Shown piece by piece: positions 23,226 through 31,530 of a DNA stretch of 39,772 bases. Each line of letters starts with the position of its first letter. Positions within the stretch are counted from its first letter, which is position 1. The position numbers and the translations under genes are program-made. The notes under the pieces were generated by a model. The model saw only the letters and a program-made list of their open reading frames with translations, did not search any database and had not been told where the DNA came from. The stretch lies in NCBI RefSeq assembly GCF_030651995.1, contig NZ_JAUSBN010000015.1:1-39772 (forward strand). Direction: 5' to 3'. The DNA comes from Reyranella sp. (lineage in GTDB: Bacteria; Pseudomonadota; Alphaproteobacteria; Reyranellales; Reyranellaceae).

Positions 23226-24758
23226 TTATACCTGCGAATCGAAGAACGCGTCGGCGTCGTCGGTTTCGACCAGGCGCCCCTTGCGGATCTCGAGGAATCG
23301 GGTCGCCACGGTGCGTGTGAAGAAGCGGTCGTGTCTCACGAAAATGCAGGAAACGTCGCTCTTCTCGAGCTGCTCCTCCAGGTCTTCCTGGCCCTCGATG
23401 TCGAGATGGTTGGTCGGCTCGTCGAGCACGTAGAAGTTCGGGCGCAGCAGCTTCATCTTGAGGAACACGAGCCGCGCACGCTCGCCGTGGCTCAGCACGC
23501 CGATCGACTCCTTCACGCGCACGAAGGCGAAGCCCGCGCCGGCGAGATGGCGGATCGCGTCCTTCTCGGTGACGCCCTCGGCCGAGGACACATAGTCGAG
23601 GATCTTTGTCCCGACCGGCAGCGCGCTCATCGCCTGGTCGAAATAGACCAGCCGGCAGGCCGGATTGAAGCGCACGGCGGCTTGTCCGTCATAGTGCTCG
23701 CGGCCAGGCTCGTAGGCAGCGGCCAGCGCCGCCAGCAGGGTCGACTTGCCGGTGCCGTTGGTCCCGAGCAGGGCGACGCGGTCGCCGGCGGCGATGGCCA
23801 GCCGGTCGATGCCGATCAGCTTTCGCCCCGATCCCGGCACCGTGACGTCGAGGTTCGACAGGCGCAGCGCCACCTTGGCGTCGATGTCGCCGTCGGCCAG
23901 TTCGAGCCGGCGTTCGCGCGCGACATAGGTCTGGGTGCGCTCCTTCTCGATGCGGGCGATGCGGCTCTCGACGGCGTTCTTGCGCTTGTTGAGGTCGGGG
24001 TTCTTGACCGCCCAGACCTTGTAGCGCGCGGCCGCCTGTTCCAGCCGCTTGATCTCGCGATCCTCCTGCCGCGCCCGTGCCGCCGCGGTGGCGTCGCGGC
24101 GCAGCAGCTCCTCACGGGCCACGGAGAAGCGCGTCCTGAAGGCATGGACGCCGTCGACGCGGAGGAACAGCGTGCGTTCGGTCACCCGGTCGAGGAATTC
24201 GCGGTCGTGGCTCACGATCAGCATCGGCACGGAGAACTCGGCCGTCAGCCAGCGTTCCAGGGTGTTGATGTTGGCGAGGTCGAGATGGTTGGTCGGCTCG
24301 TCGAGGATCAGGATGTCGGGCTCCTCCAGCCGCGCTGCCGCTGCGATCAGCATCAGCCGCTGCCAGCCGCCCGAGAGTGTGCCGAACGGCTGGTCGAGCC
24401 TCTCGGGGTCGACGCCGATTTCGTCGACCAGCACGTCGATGCGCCAATCCTCGCCGTCCTGGCCGACCCGCGCCAGCGACTGGCCCAGCACCTCACGAAC
24501 TGAGTGCGCGGCCAGGCCGTCGGGCACGTCCTGCGGAACCTGGCCGATGCGCAGGCCACGCGAGCGGATCACTTGGCCGGCATTGAGTTCGAGCACGCCG
24601 ATCAGGCACTTGAGCAGGGTCGACTTGCCCGCACCGTTCTCGCCGACCAGCGCCGTGCGCGCATCGTCCAGCAGGAACGACACGTTCTCGAAGACACGGC
24701 CCGAGCCGTAGAAGAAGGAAGCCTGCTCCATGCCGAGCACGGCCTGACGCGAAGCCAT
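23226..24758 (-). CDS. ABC-F family ATPase (ribosome-associated type)
   Basis: 510 aa, two ATPase domains and no membrane helices. Domain 1 has Walker A GENGAGKST (39-47), signature LSGGWQRL, LILDEPTNHLD and VSHDREFL. A charged, Arg/Lys-rich linker (about residues 195-280) matches the P-site tRNA interaction motif region. Domain 2 has GTNGTGKST, LSHGERARL, YVLDEPTNHLD and FVRHDRFF, where the serine of the usual switch SHD is arginine. ABC-F proteins act on stalled ribosomes or give antibiotic protection; which applies is not visible. AGGACAG precedes the ATG. Confidence 0.92.
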   Translation of the reverse strand: MASRQAVLGMEQASFFYGSGRVFENVSFLLDDARTALVGENGAGKSTLLKCLIGVLELNAGQVIRSRGLRIGQVPQDVPDGLAAHSVREVLGQSLARVGQDGEDWRIDVLVDEIGVDPERLDQPFGTLSGGWQRLMLIAAAARLEEPDILILDEPTNHLDLANINTLERWLTAEFSVPMLIVSHDREFLDRVTERTLFLRVDGVHAFRTRFSVAREELLRRDATAAARARQEDREIKRLEQAAARYKVWAVKNPDLNKRKNAVESRIARIEKERTQTYVARERRLELADGDIDAKVALRLSNLDVTVPGSGRKLIGIDRLAIAAGDRVALLGTNGTGKSTLLAALAAAYEPGREHYDGQAAVRFNPACRLVYFDQAMSALPVGTKILDYVSSAEGVTEKDAIRHLAGAGFAFVRVKESIGVLSHGERARLVFLKMKLLRPNFYVLDEPTNHLDIEGQEDLEEQLEKSDVSCIFVRHDRFFTRTVATRFLEIRKGRLVETDDADAFFDSQV

Positions 24759-24900
24759 CGTCTGTCCTGACGGGAAGAAAACGAGCGCGGCTTTACCACC
24801 GCTCTGCGATCAGGGCGAGGGCCGGATGGCACTCGAAGGCTTGCCGGGGCAGCGGTCGCGTGAAAGCATTTCGTCAAACAATGAACCCGGAGGAAGCCCG

Positions 24901-25992
24901 ATGGACGTCGGCATGATGATGGTCTTCACCAACTATGGCTGGGAGAACTGCTCCGACCAGCGCGTATGGGACGAGGAGATCCGGTTGGCCCGGATCGCGG
25001 CGGACTCGGGCTTCGACTGCCTGTGGTCGGCGGAGCATCACTTCAACGACTACTCGTTCGTTCCTGACAATCTTGCGCTCATGACCCACCTGACGGCGCT
25101 GTGTCCGAACATCGACGTGGGCACCGCGGCCGTCATCCTGCCGTGGCACGACCCGCTGCGCGTCGCCGAGAATGCCGCCGTGCTCGACCTCTTGAGCAAG
25201 GGGCGGCTGCGGCTTGGCATGGGGCGCGGCCTGGCGCGGCGCGAGTTCAATGCCTTCCGCGTCAGCATGGACGAATCACGCGGTCGTTTCGACGAGGCCG
25301 CGCCCATGATCGTCGAGGCACTGAAGACCGGCTTCATGGAAGGCAACGGCACGTACTACAAGCAGCCGCGCATCGAGATCAGGCCGCGGCCGCAGCATTC
25401 GTTCGACGGCCGCATCTACGCCGTGGCGTCGAGCGAGGATTCCATCGACTCGGCCGCCAAACTAGGCGCCCACATGGTGATGTTCGCCGACCGGCCCTGG
25501 GAGATGCGCGCGCCGATGATCGAGAAGGGGCGCCAGCTTCACCGCCAGTATCATGGCACCGAGCCGCCGCGGGTGATGCTGACGGAGTTCTGCGTCTGCG
25601 GTCCCGATGCCGCGACCATCGAGGACGAGGCCCGGCAGTACCAAGGCAAGTTCGTCGAGAGCAATTTCCATCACTACGAGTTCCTCGGCGAGCACTTCAA
25701 GACGGTGAAGGGCTACGACTCCTACCAGCAGAAGGCTGAGATCGCGCGCAAGAGCGGCCTCGAGGGCGCCGTCACGGGCTTCATGCAGGCGGCCTCGTGG
25801 GGCACCCCGGACAAGATCCTGCGTGGACTGGAGACACGCCGCAAACTGCTGGGCGACTTCGAGATGAACGTGGCCTTCCGCTTCGGTGGCACACCCTACG
25901 AGGTGAGCGAGCGCGGGCTGAAGCTGTTCGCCAAGGAGGTCCTGCCGGTGGTGAAATCGTGGGGACCGGTCAAGCCGGCAGAGGCGGCTTGA
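24901..25992 (+). CDS. LLM-class flavin-dependent oxidoreductase (luciferase-like monooxygenase)
   Basis: 363 aa. Start ATG 24901 is fixed by GGAGGA ending 7 bases upstream. The fold is shown by MDVGMMMVFTNYGW, FDCLWSAEHHFNDYSFVPDNL (the EHHF motif), TAAVILPWHDPLRVAENAAVLDLLSKGRLRLGMGRG and the C-terminal WGTPDKILRGLE. Such enzymes use reduced FMN and O2 to oxidise small molecules. No flavin reductase gene is adjacent. It could supply substrate to the amidohydrolase/aldolase pair just beyond the REP, which is convergent with it; this is inference from position. Confidence 0.92.
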   Translation: MDVGMMMVFTNYGWENCSDQRVWDEEIRLARIAADSGFDCLWSAEHHFNDYSFVPDNLALMTHLTALCPNIDVGTAAVILPWHDPLRVAENAAVLDLLSKGRLRLGMGRGLARREFNAFRVSMDESRGRFDEAAPMIVEALKTGFMEGNGTYYKQPRIEIRPRPQHSFDGRIYAVASSEDSIDSAAKLGAHMVMFADRPWEMRAPMIEKGRQLHRQYHGTEPPRVMLTEFCVCGPDAATIEDEARQYQGKFVESNFHHYEFLGEHFKTVKGYDSYQQKAEIARKSGLEGAVTGFMQAASWGTPDKILRGLETRRKLLGDFEMNVAFRFGGTPYEVSERGLKLFAKEVLPVVKSWGPVKPAEAA

Positions 25993-26001
25993 CCTCGTGT
26001 T

Positions 26002-26098
26002 CCTCTCCCCCGCTAGGGGGAGAGGCTAGGTGAGGGGGCCGGTCCAAGCGTTTGTGCGTAACCCCCTCACCCAACCTCTCCCCCTAGCGGGGGAGAGG
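26002..26098. repeat. Family A REP pair, intact copy
   Basis: Unit 1 cctctcccccgctaggggg plus agaggctaggtgaggggg; unit 2 the inverse, ccccctcacccaacctctcc then ccctagcgggggagagg. The linker is about 22 bases. The right unit overlaps the end of the minus-strand amidohydrolase gene and supplies its TAG stop codon (26084-26086). The left edge is 9 bases after the LLM stop codon. Confidence 0.88.
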
Positions 26099-27271
26099 AG
26101 TTTGAAGTGCTCCGTCCTTCGCGACGATGCGGCCGGACTTGACCACCAGGCTGCGGCGCTTGCGGGTGGCGACGGCTTCGGCGAGCGTGGTTGCTTCGAC
26201 GGTCACGAAATCCACCGGGCCGCCGACCTTGAAGCCGTAGTCCGAAAGTCCGAGCACACGCGCGGCGGCTGCGGTCACCATGTCGAAAGCCAGCGCCAGT
26301 TCCTCGTCGTGGCGGAAGTTGGCGCGGTAGCCGATCAGCATGGCGCGCTCCAGCATGTCGCCGTTGCCGAACGGCGACCAGGCATCGCGAATATTGTCGG
26401 AGCCGCCGAATACCTCGACGCCGTGCTCGCGCAGGAGCTTGAGCGGCGGAATGGTCGCGCCCCCGGGGCCGTGGCTCATGATCGCGATGCCGGCGCGAGC
26501 GAGCGTGTCGGCCGCGCGGGTCACGCTGTCGGTGGAGACCGAGCCCAGCGCGAAGGCGTGGCTGACCGCGACCTTGCCCTGGAGGCCCGTCGCCTCCGTC
26601 CGCCGGGCGATTTCGAGAATCTGCGTCAGGCCGGCGTCGCCGCCATCGTGCAGATGGATGTCGACTCCCACGCCACGGCGGCTGGCGATGGCGAAGATCG
26701 CGTCGAGATGGGCGTCGAGGTCGCCGTCGATCCCGACCGGATCGAGGCCGCCCACGAGATCCGCGCCCTGCGCGATCGCCTCGTCGAGCAGCTCCGCCGT
26801 ACCGGGAGAGCGCAGGATGCCGCTTTGCGGGAAGGCCACGATCTCGATCGTGACGAGGTCGCGGAAATGCTCGCGGATCTTCAGGACTTCGTGGAGGTTG
26901 CGAAGTCCGAGTTGGTTGTCGACGTCGACATGAGTGCGCATGTGCAAGGTGCCGCTGGCCACCACCTGGCGCACCAGGTTCGAGCCGGTCTCGAATTCGG
27001 GCACCGTGCGCGCCGCGCGCACCCGGCGCTCGGCCTCGATCCGGTCCGAGACCGTGTTGCCGGCCGACTGGTTGGGGATCCACGGCAGGCCGAGCAGCGT
27101 CTTGTCGAGATGGATATGGCCGTCGACCAGCGGCGGCAGGACCAGCATTCCGCCCAGATCGACGCCGTCGTGCGCCGACGTCGAAACCGGGAGGAGGGCG
27201 GAGATCCGCCCTCCCTCGACTTCGATATCGTGCCGGCTGCCGTCGGGCAGCGTGGCATTGAGGAAGCGCAC
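26084..27271 (-). CDS. Cytosine-deaminase-like amidohydrolase ending inside a REP
   Basis: 395 aa. Metal-binding marks of the cytosine deaminase/atrazine-hydrolase group: DGHIHLDKT (His52, His54), DIHLHDGGDAG, AVSHAFALG and GSDNIRDAWSPFGNGDML. The barrel is followed by the usual small beta domain ending GRIVAKDGAL. The last six codons (QTPLPR) and the stop are wholly or mostly read from the right unit of a family A REP, so the original 3' end has probably been replaced. Start ATG 27271 lies 13 bases after the HpaI aldolase stop, so both form an operon with the aldolase first. Likely substrate: a heterocyclic or exocyclic amine. Confidence 0.9.
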   Translation of the reverse strand: MRFLNATLPDGSRHDIEVEGGRISALLPVSTSAHDGVDLGGMLVLPPLVDGHIHLDKTLLGLPWIPNQSAGNTVSDRIEAERRVRAARTVPEFETGSNLVRQVVASGTLHMRTHVDVDNQLGLRNLHEVLKIREHFRDLVTIEIVAFPQSGILRSPGTAELLDEAIAQGADLVGGLDPVGIDGDLDAHLDAIFAIASRRGVGVDIHLHDGGDAGLTQILEIARRTEATGLQGKVAVSHAFALGSVSTDSVTRAADTLARAGIAIMSHGPGGATIPPLKLLREHGVEVFGGSDNIRDAWSPFGNGDMLERAMLIGYRANFRHDEELALAFDMVTAAAARVLGLSDYGFKVGGPVDFVTVEATTLAEAVATRKRRSLVVKSGRIVAKDGALQTPLPR

Positions 27272-27284
27272 GCTTCTGTCCGCC

Positions 27285-28067
27285 TTACTTGGCGGCCGTC
27301 GGGCCGCCTTCCTTGCGCGTGATGTCCACCGCCTCGCGCGCGGCCTTGGCCATCAGTCCGGCATCGTTGGCGATGGTGACGAGCTGGAAGCCCTTGTGGA
27401 CCATCTTGGCGGCGTAGCTGCCGGTGCCGTTGTGCAGGCCGGCGAACTGGCCGCGCTTCCTGGTGGCGGCGAGCAGCTTGTCGTAGATCGCCAGGATCTG
27501 CGGCTCTTCGCGATCGAGCATCGGCTTAAGGCCGAGCGACAGGCCGAGATCGGACGGTCCGATATAGATGCCGCTGACGCCGGGCACGTCTAGGATGGCG
27601 TCGATATTGTCGATCGCCTCCTGCGTCTCGATCATCGGGATGATCAGCACTTCGTCGTTGGCCATCGCCTGGTAGGGCGTCGCCTCGCCATAGGCGCCGG
27701 CGCGGATCGGGCCGTTCGAGCGCTTGCCCTTGGGCGGATAGAGCGCATAGGAAACCAGCGCCTTGGCCTCGGCCGCCGTGTTGACCATCGGGCAGATCAC
27801 GCCCCAGGCGCCGCCGTCCAGCACCTTGCCGACGATGCCGGGCTCGTTCCACGGCACGCGCACCAGCGGCGTGATCGGATGCTTGTCCATCGCTTGGAAG
27901 CAGCGGACCATCGAGAGATAGTCCTGCACGCCATGCTGCATGTCGACGGTGACGCTGTCCCAGCCGCATTGCGCCATGGTCTCGGCGGCGAAGCCATCGG
28001 GGATCGCCAGCCATCCATTGACGCAGGCCTTGCCGGCCTGCAGCCGCTTCTTCAGCATGTTCGACAT
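27285..28067 (-). CDS. HpcH/HpaI-family class II aldolase
   Basis: 260 aa, usual length. Cleaves 4-hydroxy-2-oxo acids to pyruvate and an aldehyde with a divalent metal. Seen: VTVDMQHGVQDYLSM (catalytic His), LVRVPWNEPG (Arg that binds pyruvate), IPMIETQEAIDNID (metal Glu) and GIYIGPSDLGLSLG (metal Asp). Start at 28067 is chosen for MSNMLKKRLQAG with AGGAAA upstream. It is divergent from the aldose epimerase gene and first in an operon with the cytosine-deaminase-like gene. The pathway is not evident. Confidence 0.92.
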   Translation of the reverse strand: MSNMLKKRLQAGKACVNGWLAIPDGFAAETMAQCGWDSVTVDMQHGVQDYLSMVRCFQAMDKHPITPLVRVPWNEPGIVGKVLDGGAWGVICPMVNTAAEAKALVSYALYPPKGKRSNGPIRAGAYGEATPYQAMANDEVLIIPMIETQEAIDNIDAILDVPGVSGIYIGPSDLGLSLGLKPMLDREEPQILAIYDKLLAATRKRGQFAGLHNGTGSYAAKMVHKGFQLVTIANDAGLMAKAAREAVDITRKEGGPTAAK

Positions 28068-28124
28068 CGATGCGTTTCCTCGCAATTTGAGAACGCGGGA
28101 GTTTACACAGCGACGGAGGAGTGC

Positions 28125-29003
28125 GTGACGCTTTTGTCGCTGCGGGCGGGCCGGCTGGCCGTCGACCTGGCGCCGCAGGCCGGCGGCTCGATCGCGCGCT
28201 TTGCCGTCGAGGGCGCTGGAAATGACGCTGGCGACCTGCTGCGGCCCGCGTCGGAGGCGGCGCTGGGCTCCGGGACCGGTATGGACACGGCCTGCTATCC
28301 CCTGGTGCCGTATTCCAATCGCATCGCGAACGGCCACCTCCAGTTCGGCGCCGAAGTGTTCCAGCTCGCGCGCAACTGGCCGGGCATTCGCCATCCGATG
28401 CACGGCGATGGATGGCGGCATCCCTGGCGGGTGCTCGACCACGAGCGGACCCGCGTGGAACTGGTCTATCTGCATGAGCGGGGGACGGCGGGCGTGGAGT
28501 GGCCGTTCCGCTATCGCGCACGTCAGTCCTTTGTGCTCGAGGAGACGGGCCTCACGGTCGGGCTGTCGATCGAGAACCTGGAGGATCGCGACGTGCCGGC
28601 GGGCTTGGGCCTGCATCCGTTCTTCGTGCGCGATGCCGACACCGAACTCGCCTGCCGCCTCGCGGGCGTGTGGCACACCGATGCGGAGGTCCTGCCGCTG
28701 CAGCGCGTCCCGGTGCCGCCCGAATGGGATTTCTCCGCCCCGCGCCGTCTCGACGGGCTGGGCCTCGATCACTGCTTCGACGGCTGGGACGGCGAGGCCA
28801 CCATTACCTGGCCGCAACGCGGTCTCCGCCTCGTGCTCTCCGCGACGGAGGCATTTCGTCATCTGGTGATCTATGTTCCCGACGGCCAACGTCATTTCTG
28901 TGTCGAGCCGGTGAGCCATGCCAATGGCGCGGTCGGGCGGACGCGGCTCGCGGCCGGCGCCAAGCTCGGCGGCGAGATCTCTTTCAGGCTGGTTCAGATC
29001 TAG
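28125..29003 (+). CDS. Aldose 1-epimerase (mutarotase) family protein
   Basis: 292 aa with GTG start at 28125, preceded by GGAGGA four bases away. Family marks are CYPLVPYSNRIANGHLQFGAEVFQL (Arg for substrate), HPMHGDGWRHPW (first catalytic His), GLGLHPFFVR (second His) and FCVEPVSHANGA (catalytic Glu). Interconverts alpha and beta sugar anomers. The following SDR gene is 9 bases away, so the pair may process one sugar: epimerase supplying the anomer that the dehydrogenase uses. Confidence 0.9.
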   Translation: MTLLSLRAGRLAVDLAPQAGGSIARFAVEGAGNDAGDLLRPASEAALGSGTGMDTACYPLVPYSNRIANGHLQFGAEVFQLARNWPGIRHPMHGDGWRHPWRVLDHERTRVELVYLHERGTAGVEWPFRYRARQSFVLEETGLTVGLSIENLEDRDVPAGLGLHPFFVRDADTELACRLAGVWHTDAEVLPLQRVPVPPEWDFSAPRRLDGLGLDHCFDGWDGEATITWPQRGLRLVLSATEAFRHLVIYVPDGQRHFCVEPVSHANGAVGRTRLAAGAKLGGEISFRLVQI

Positions 29004-29012
29004 AGGAGTGTC

Positions 29013-29780
29013 ATGCCGCCCTTCGCATCCTATCCCAGCCTCTCGGGGCGAACCGTGTTTGTCTCCGGTGGTGGTTCGGGCATCGGCGCCTCGATCGTCG
29101 AGCACTTTGCCGAGCAGGGCGCCAAGGTCGGCTTCGTCGACATCGACGAGGCGGCCTCGAAGGCGCTGGTCGAGAGGATCGAGGCCAGACGCTATCCAGT
29201 GCCGCTGTTCGTACCCTGCGATATCCGCGACGTGGCGGCCTATCAGCGGGCCATCGAAGGCGTGGCGGCGAAGCTCGGGACCATCACCGTGCTGGTGAAC
29301 AACGCCGCGCGCGACGATCGCCACACGCTCGCCCAGGTGACGCCGGACTTCTGGGACGAGCGCATCGCGGTCAACCTGCGCCACGCCTATTTCGCCATCC
29401 AGACGGTGGCACCGGCGATGAAGAAGGCGGGCGGCGGCTCGATCGTGAATTTCAGCTCAGTGAGCTATCACACGATGACGCCCAACCTCTCCGTCTACCA
29501 GGCGGCCAAGGCCGCGGTGATCGGCATGACGCGCGGCCTTGCACGCGATCTCGGGGGCGACGGCATCCGCCTCAATGCCGTGACGCCCGGCTGGATCATG
29601 ACCCAGCGCCAGCTCGATCTATGGGTGACGCCGAAAGCCAAGGCCGCGCAGCTGGGCGCGCAGTGCCTGAAGGAGCTGCTCTATCCGCCGGACATCGCGC
29701 GCATGGTCCTGTGGCTCGCCGCCGACGACAGCCGGATGGTGACGGCGCAGAACTTCGTCGTCGATGGAGGCCGGATGTGA
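29013..29780 (+). CDS. SDR-family oxidoreductase, sugar dehydrogenase-like
   Basis: 255 aa, classical SDR. NAD(P) motif SGGGSGIGASI (TGxxxGIG variant, about residues 18-28); the acidic residue FVDIDEA after strand 2 favours NAD(H); NNAARDD; catalytic Ser in VNFSSVSY and Tyr/Lys in YQAAKAA; C terminus VVDGGRM. Seen in one operon after the aldose epimerase and before a membrane-protein gene whose GTG start overlaps its stop (GTGA). Likely oxidises a free aldose or related polyol; the exact sugar is unknown. Confidence 0.93.
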   Translation: MPPFASYPSLSGRTVFVSGGGSGIGASIVEHFAEQGAKVGFVDIDEAASKALVERIEARRYPVPLFVPCDIRDVAAYQRAIEGVAAKLGTITVLVNNAARDDRHTLAQVTPDFWDERIAVNLRHAYFAIQTVAPAMKKAGGGSIVNFSSVSYHTMTPNLSVYQAAKAAVIGMTRGLARDLGGDGIRLNAVTPGWIMTQRQLDLWVTPKAKAAQLGAQCLKELLYPPDIARMVLWLAADDSRMVTAQNFVVDGGRM

Positions 29781-30460
29781 ATACGGCGGCCATCGCCTCA
29801 CTGCCGAGGCGCTTCTACCATGGCTGGATCGGGGTAATCCGCCACCTGCTTCCGCCGACCCTCTATTTCTTCGTCGCCTTCAACCTCATCGTCTTCACCA
29901 CCAACCTGCTGGCCCGCAACTACTGGTTCAATCTCAGCAGCTTCCTGTTGGCCAGCACGACGGCGCTGATCGTCGGCAAGGTGGTGCTGGTCGTCGACAA
30001 GGTCCGCATCATCGACAAGTTCCGCGGCGCGCCGCTGATCCAGCCGATCCTCTACAAGACCTTCTTCTATTCCGTCGTCGTTCTTGTCGTGCGCTTCCTG
30101 GAGAAGGTCCTGGATGTCGCGTTCGACGCCCACAGCCTCGGCCAGATCTACCAGATGGTGCTCGTCGACTTCACCTGGCATCGTTTCATCGCGGTGCAGG
30201 TCTGGATCTTCGTCTGCTTCCTGCTCTACGTGACCGCGAGCGAACTCAATGCGCTGGTCGGCCACGGCCAGCTCAGGCGCCTCTTCTTCCACCATCGCTC
30301 GTCGGAATACGGCCTCACGCGCCGGCAGCATATCCGCGCGCTGACGGAGATCAGCCGGCTGGCACGCGACACGCCGCGCGAGCGGTTGCTCGATCCCGCC
30401 ACGCCGCAAGGCAGCCGCTTGGCCGAGCTGATCGACCGGCTGCGGCGGCGCGACGCCTGA
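29777..30460 (+). CDS. Unrecognised inner-membrane protein with cytoplasmic tail
   Basis: 227 aa from GTG 29777, which has GGAGG at good spacing and overlaps the SDR stop by four bases. About four hydrophobic helices are seen: LYFFVAFNLIVFTTNLL (about 28-45), FLLASTTALIVGKVVLVV (57-74), TFFYSVVVLVVRFLE (95-110) and FIAVQVWIFVCFLLYVTA (137-154). The C-terminal 70 residues are basic and soluble, with HHRSSEYGLTRRQHIRAL. I do not recognise a named family. Coupling to the SDR is the only hint of function. Confidence 0.75.
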   Translation: MNTAAIASLPRRFYHGWIGVIRHLLPPTLYFFVAFNLIVFTTNLLARNYWFNLSSFLLASTTALIVGKVVLVVDKVRIIDKFRGAPLIQPILYKTFFYSVVVLVVRFLEKVLDVAFDAHSLGQIYQMVLVDFTWHRFIAVQVWIFVCFLLYVTASELNALVGHGQLRRLFFHHRSSEYGLTRRQHIRALTEISRLARDTPRERLLDPATPQGSRLAELIDRLRRRDA

Positions 30461-30513
30461 CGACGGCTATTTCGCCATATGATGTCCACTTAACGTTGCC
30501 GGTGGATTGAGCC

Positions 30514-31527
30514 ATGGGCTTTGGTCAAAGTCGGCAGATGCAAACATCCAATCTCGCGCGCGCGCTGCGTTGCCTTTCGTTGAGCCTCGCCGTCCTGGTG
30601 TTCCAGGCCACTCTTGCGTCGGCGCAAACACAGGATTGGCCGACCAAGCCAGTCAAGATCGTGGCGCCTTTCGCCGCGGGTGGGAATGTCGATGTCACCG
30701 CGCGAATCGTTGCGGCTCGCCTGCAGGCCGATCTGGGCCAGCCCGTGGTCGTCGAGAACAAGACAGGCGCCGGCGCCATGATTGGTTCGGAGTTCGTGGC
30801 GCGCGCGGCGCCCGACGGTTACACGCTGCTGATGACCTCAGCCTCGCTAACCAACAGCCCTGCCCTGTTCGGCCGAGCGCCCTACGACTGGCAGAAGGAT
30901 TTCACCTTCGTCACCGCCGTCTCGTTCCAGCCGCTGGTCCTGCTGGTGAACCCGTCGATGCCGGTGAGGACGATGTCCGAATTCCTGGAGCTGGCCCGTA
31001 AGGAAGCGGGCAAGATGACGATGGGCACGGCCGGCGCCGGCTCCTTCACGCATCTTGCCGGATTGCTCGTCGAGCAGCGTGCCGACGTGCGCTTCGAGCC
31101 GGTGCACTATCGCGGTACGGCTCCCGGCCTGGTCGACCTGATGGCGGGGCAGATCCAGTTCCAGTTCGAGCCGATCGCGACGGCCCTGCCTTTGCTGAAG
31201 GACGGCAAACTGCGGGCGCTCGCCGTCACGTCACTGCAGCGTGCGCCGTCGCTGCCCGATGTCCCGACGGTTGCGGAGACGATCGCGGACTACGAGGCGA
31301 TCAACCTGCTGGGCCTGATTGCCCCTGCCGGGCTTCCCGTTCCCATACTGGCAAAGCTCAGCGCTTCGATGAAGAAAGTGCTGCAGGATCCGGCCGTCAT
31401 CCGCCGGTTCGACGACCTCGGCACCGAGGCGCGCTTCACCATGCCGGAGGCTTTCTTCGAAATCATGCGCACGCAGGCCGATACGTGGATCCCGGTCATC
31501 CGGAAGGCCAACCTCAAGCTCGAATAG
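30514..31527 (+). CDS. Second Bug/TctC-family periplasmic binding protein (orphan)
   Basis: 337 aa from ATG 30514; an internal ATG at 30538 (MQTSNLARAL) would give a more typical signal peptide ending LASAQ. Mature part begins TQDWPTKPVKIVAPFAAGGNVDVTAR and contains APDGYTLLM, HYRGTAPGLVDLMAGQIQ and ALAVTSLQRAPSLPDVPTV, all family marks. No TctA/TctB genes are present. The DUF3592 gene starts 3 bases after its stop, an unusual partner that suggests shared transcription. Confidence 0.92.
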   Translation: MGFGQSRQMQTSNLARALRCLSLSLAVLVFQATLASAQTQDWPTKPVKIVAPFAAGGNVDVTARIVAARLQADLGQPVVVENKTGAGAMIGSEFVARAAPDGYTLLMTSASLTNSPALFGRAPYDWQKDFTFVTAVSFQPLVLLVNPSMPVRTMSEFLELARKEAGKMTMGTAGAGSFTHLAGLLVEQRADVRFEPVHYRGTAPGLVDLMAGQIQFQFEPIATALPLLKDGKLRALAVTSLQRAPSLPDVPTVAETIADYEAINLLGLIAPAGLPVPILAKLSASMKKVLQDPAVIRRFDDLGTEARFTMPEAFFEIMRTQADTWIPVIRKANLKLE

Positions 31528-31530
31528 GCG

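Noticed and set aside
22914..24503. 529-codon open frame on the plus strand
   Set aside because: Runs antisense through the ABC-F gene and across a repeat; no recognisable domain.
26002..26098. Possible CRISPR or tandem array from the repeats
   Set aside because: Repeats are single head-to-head pairs of palindromes with no regular spacers and no cas genes.
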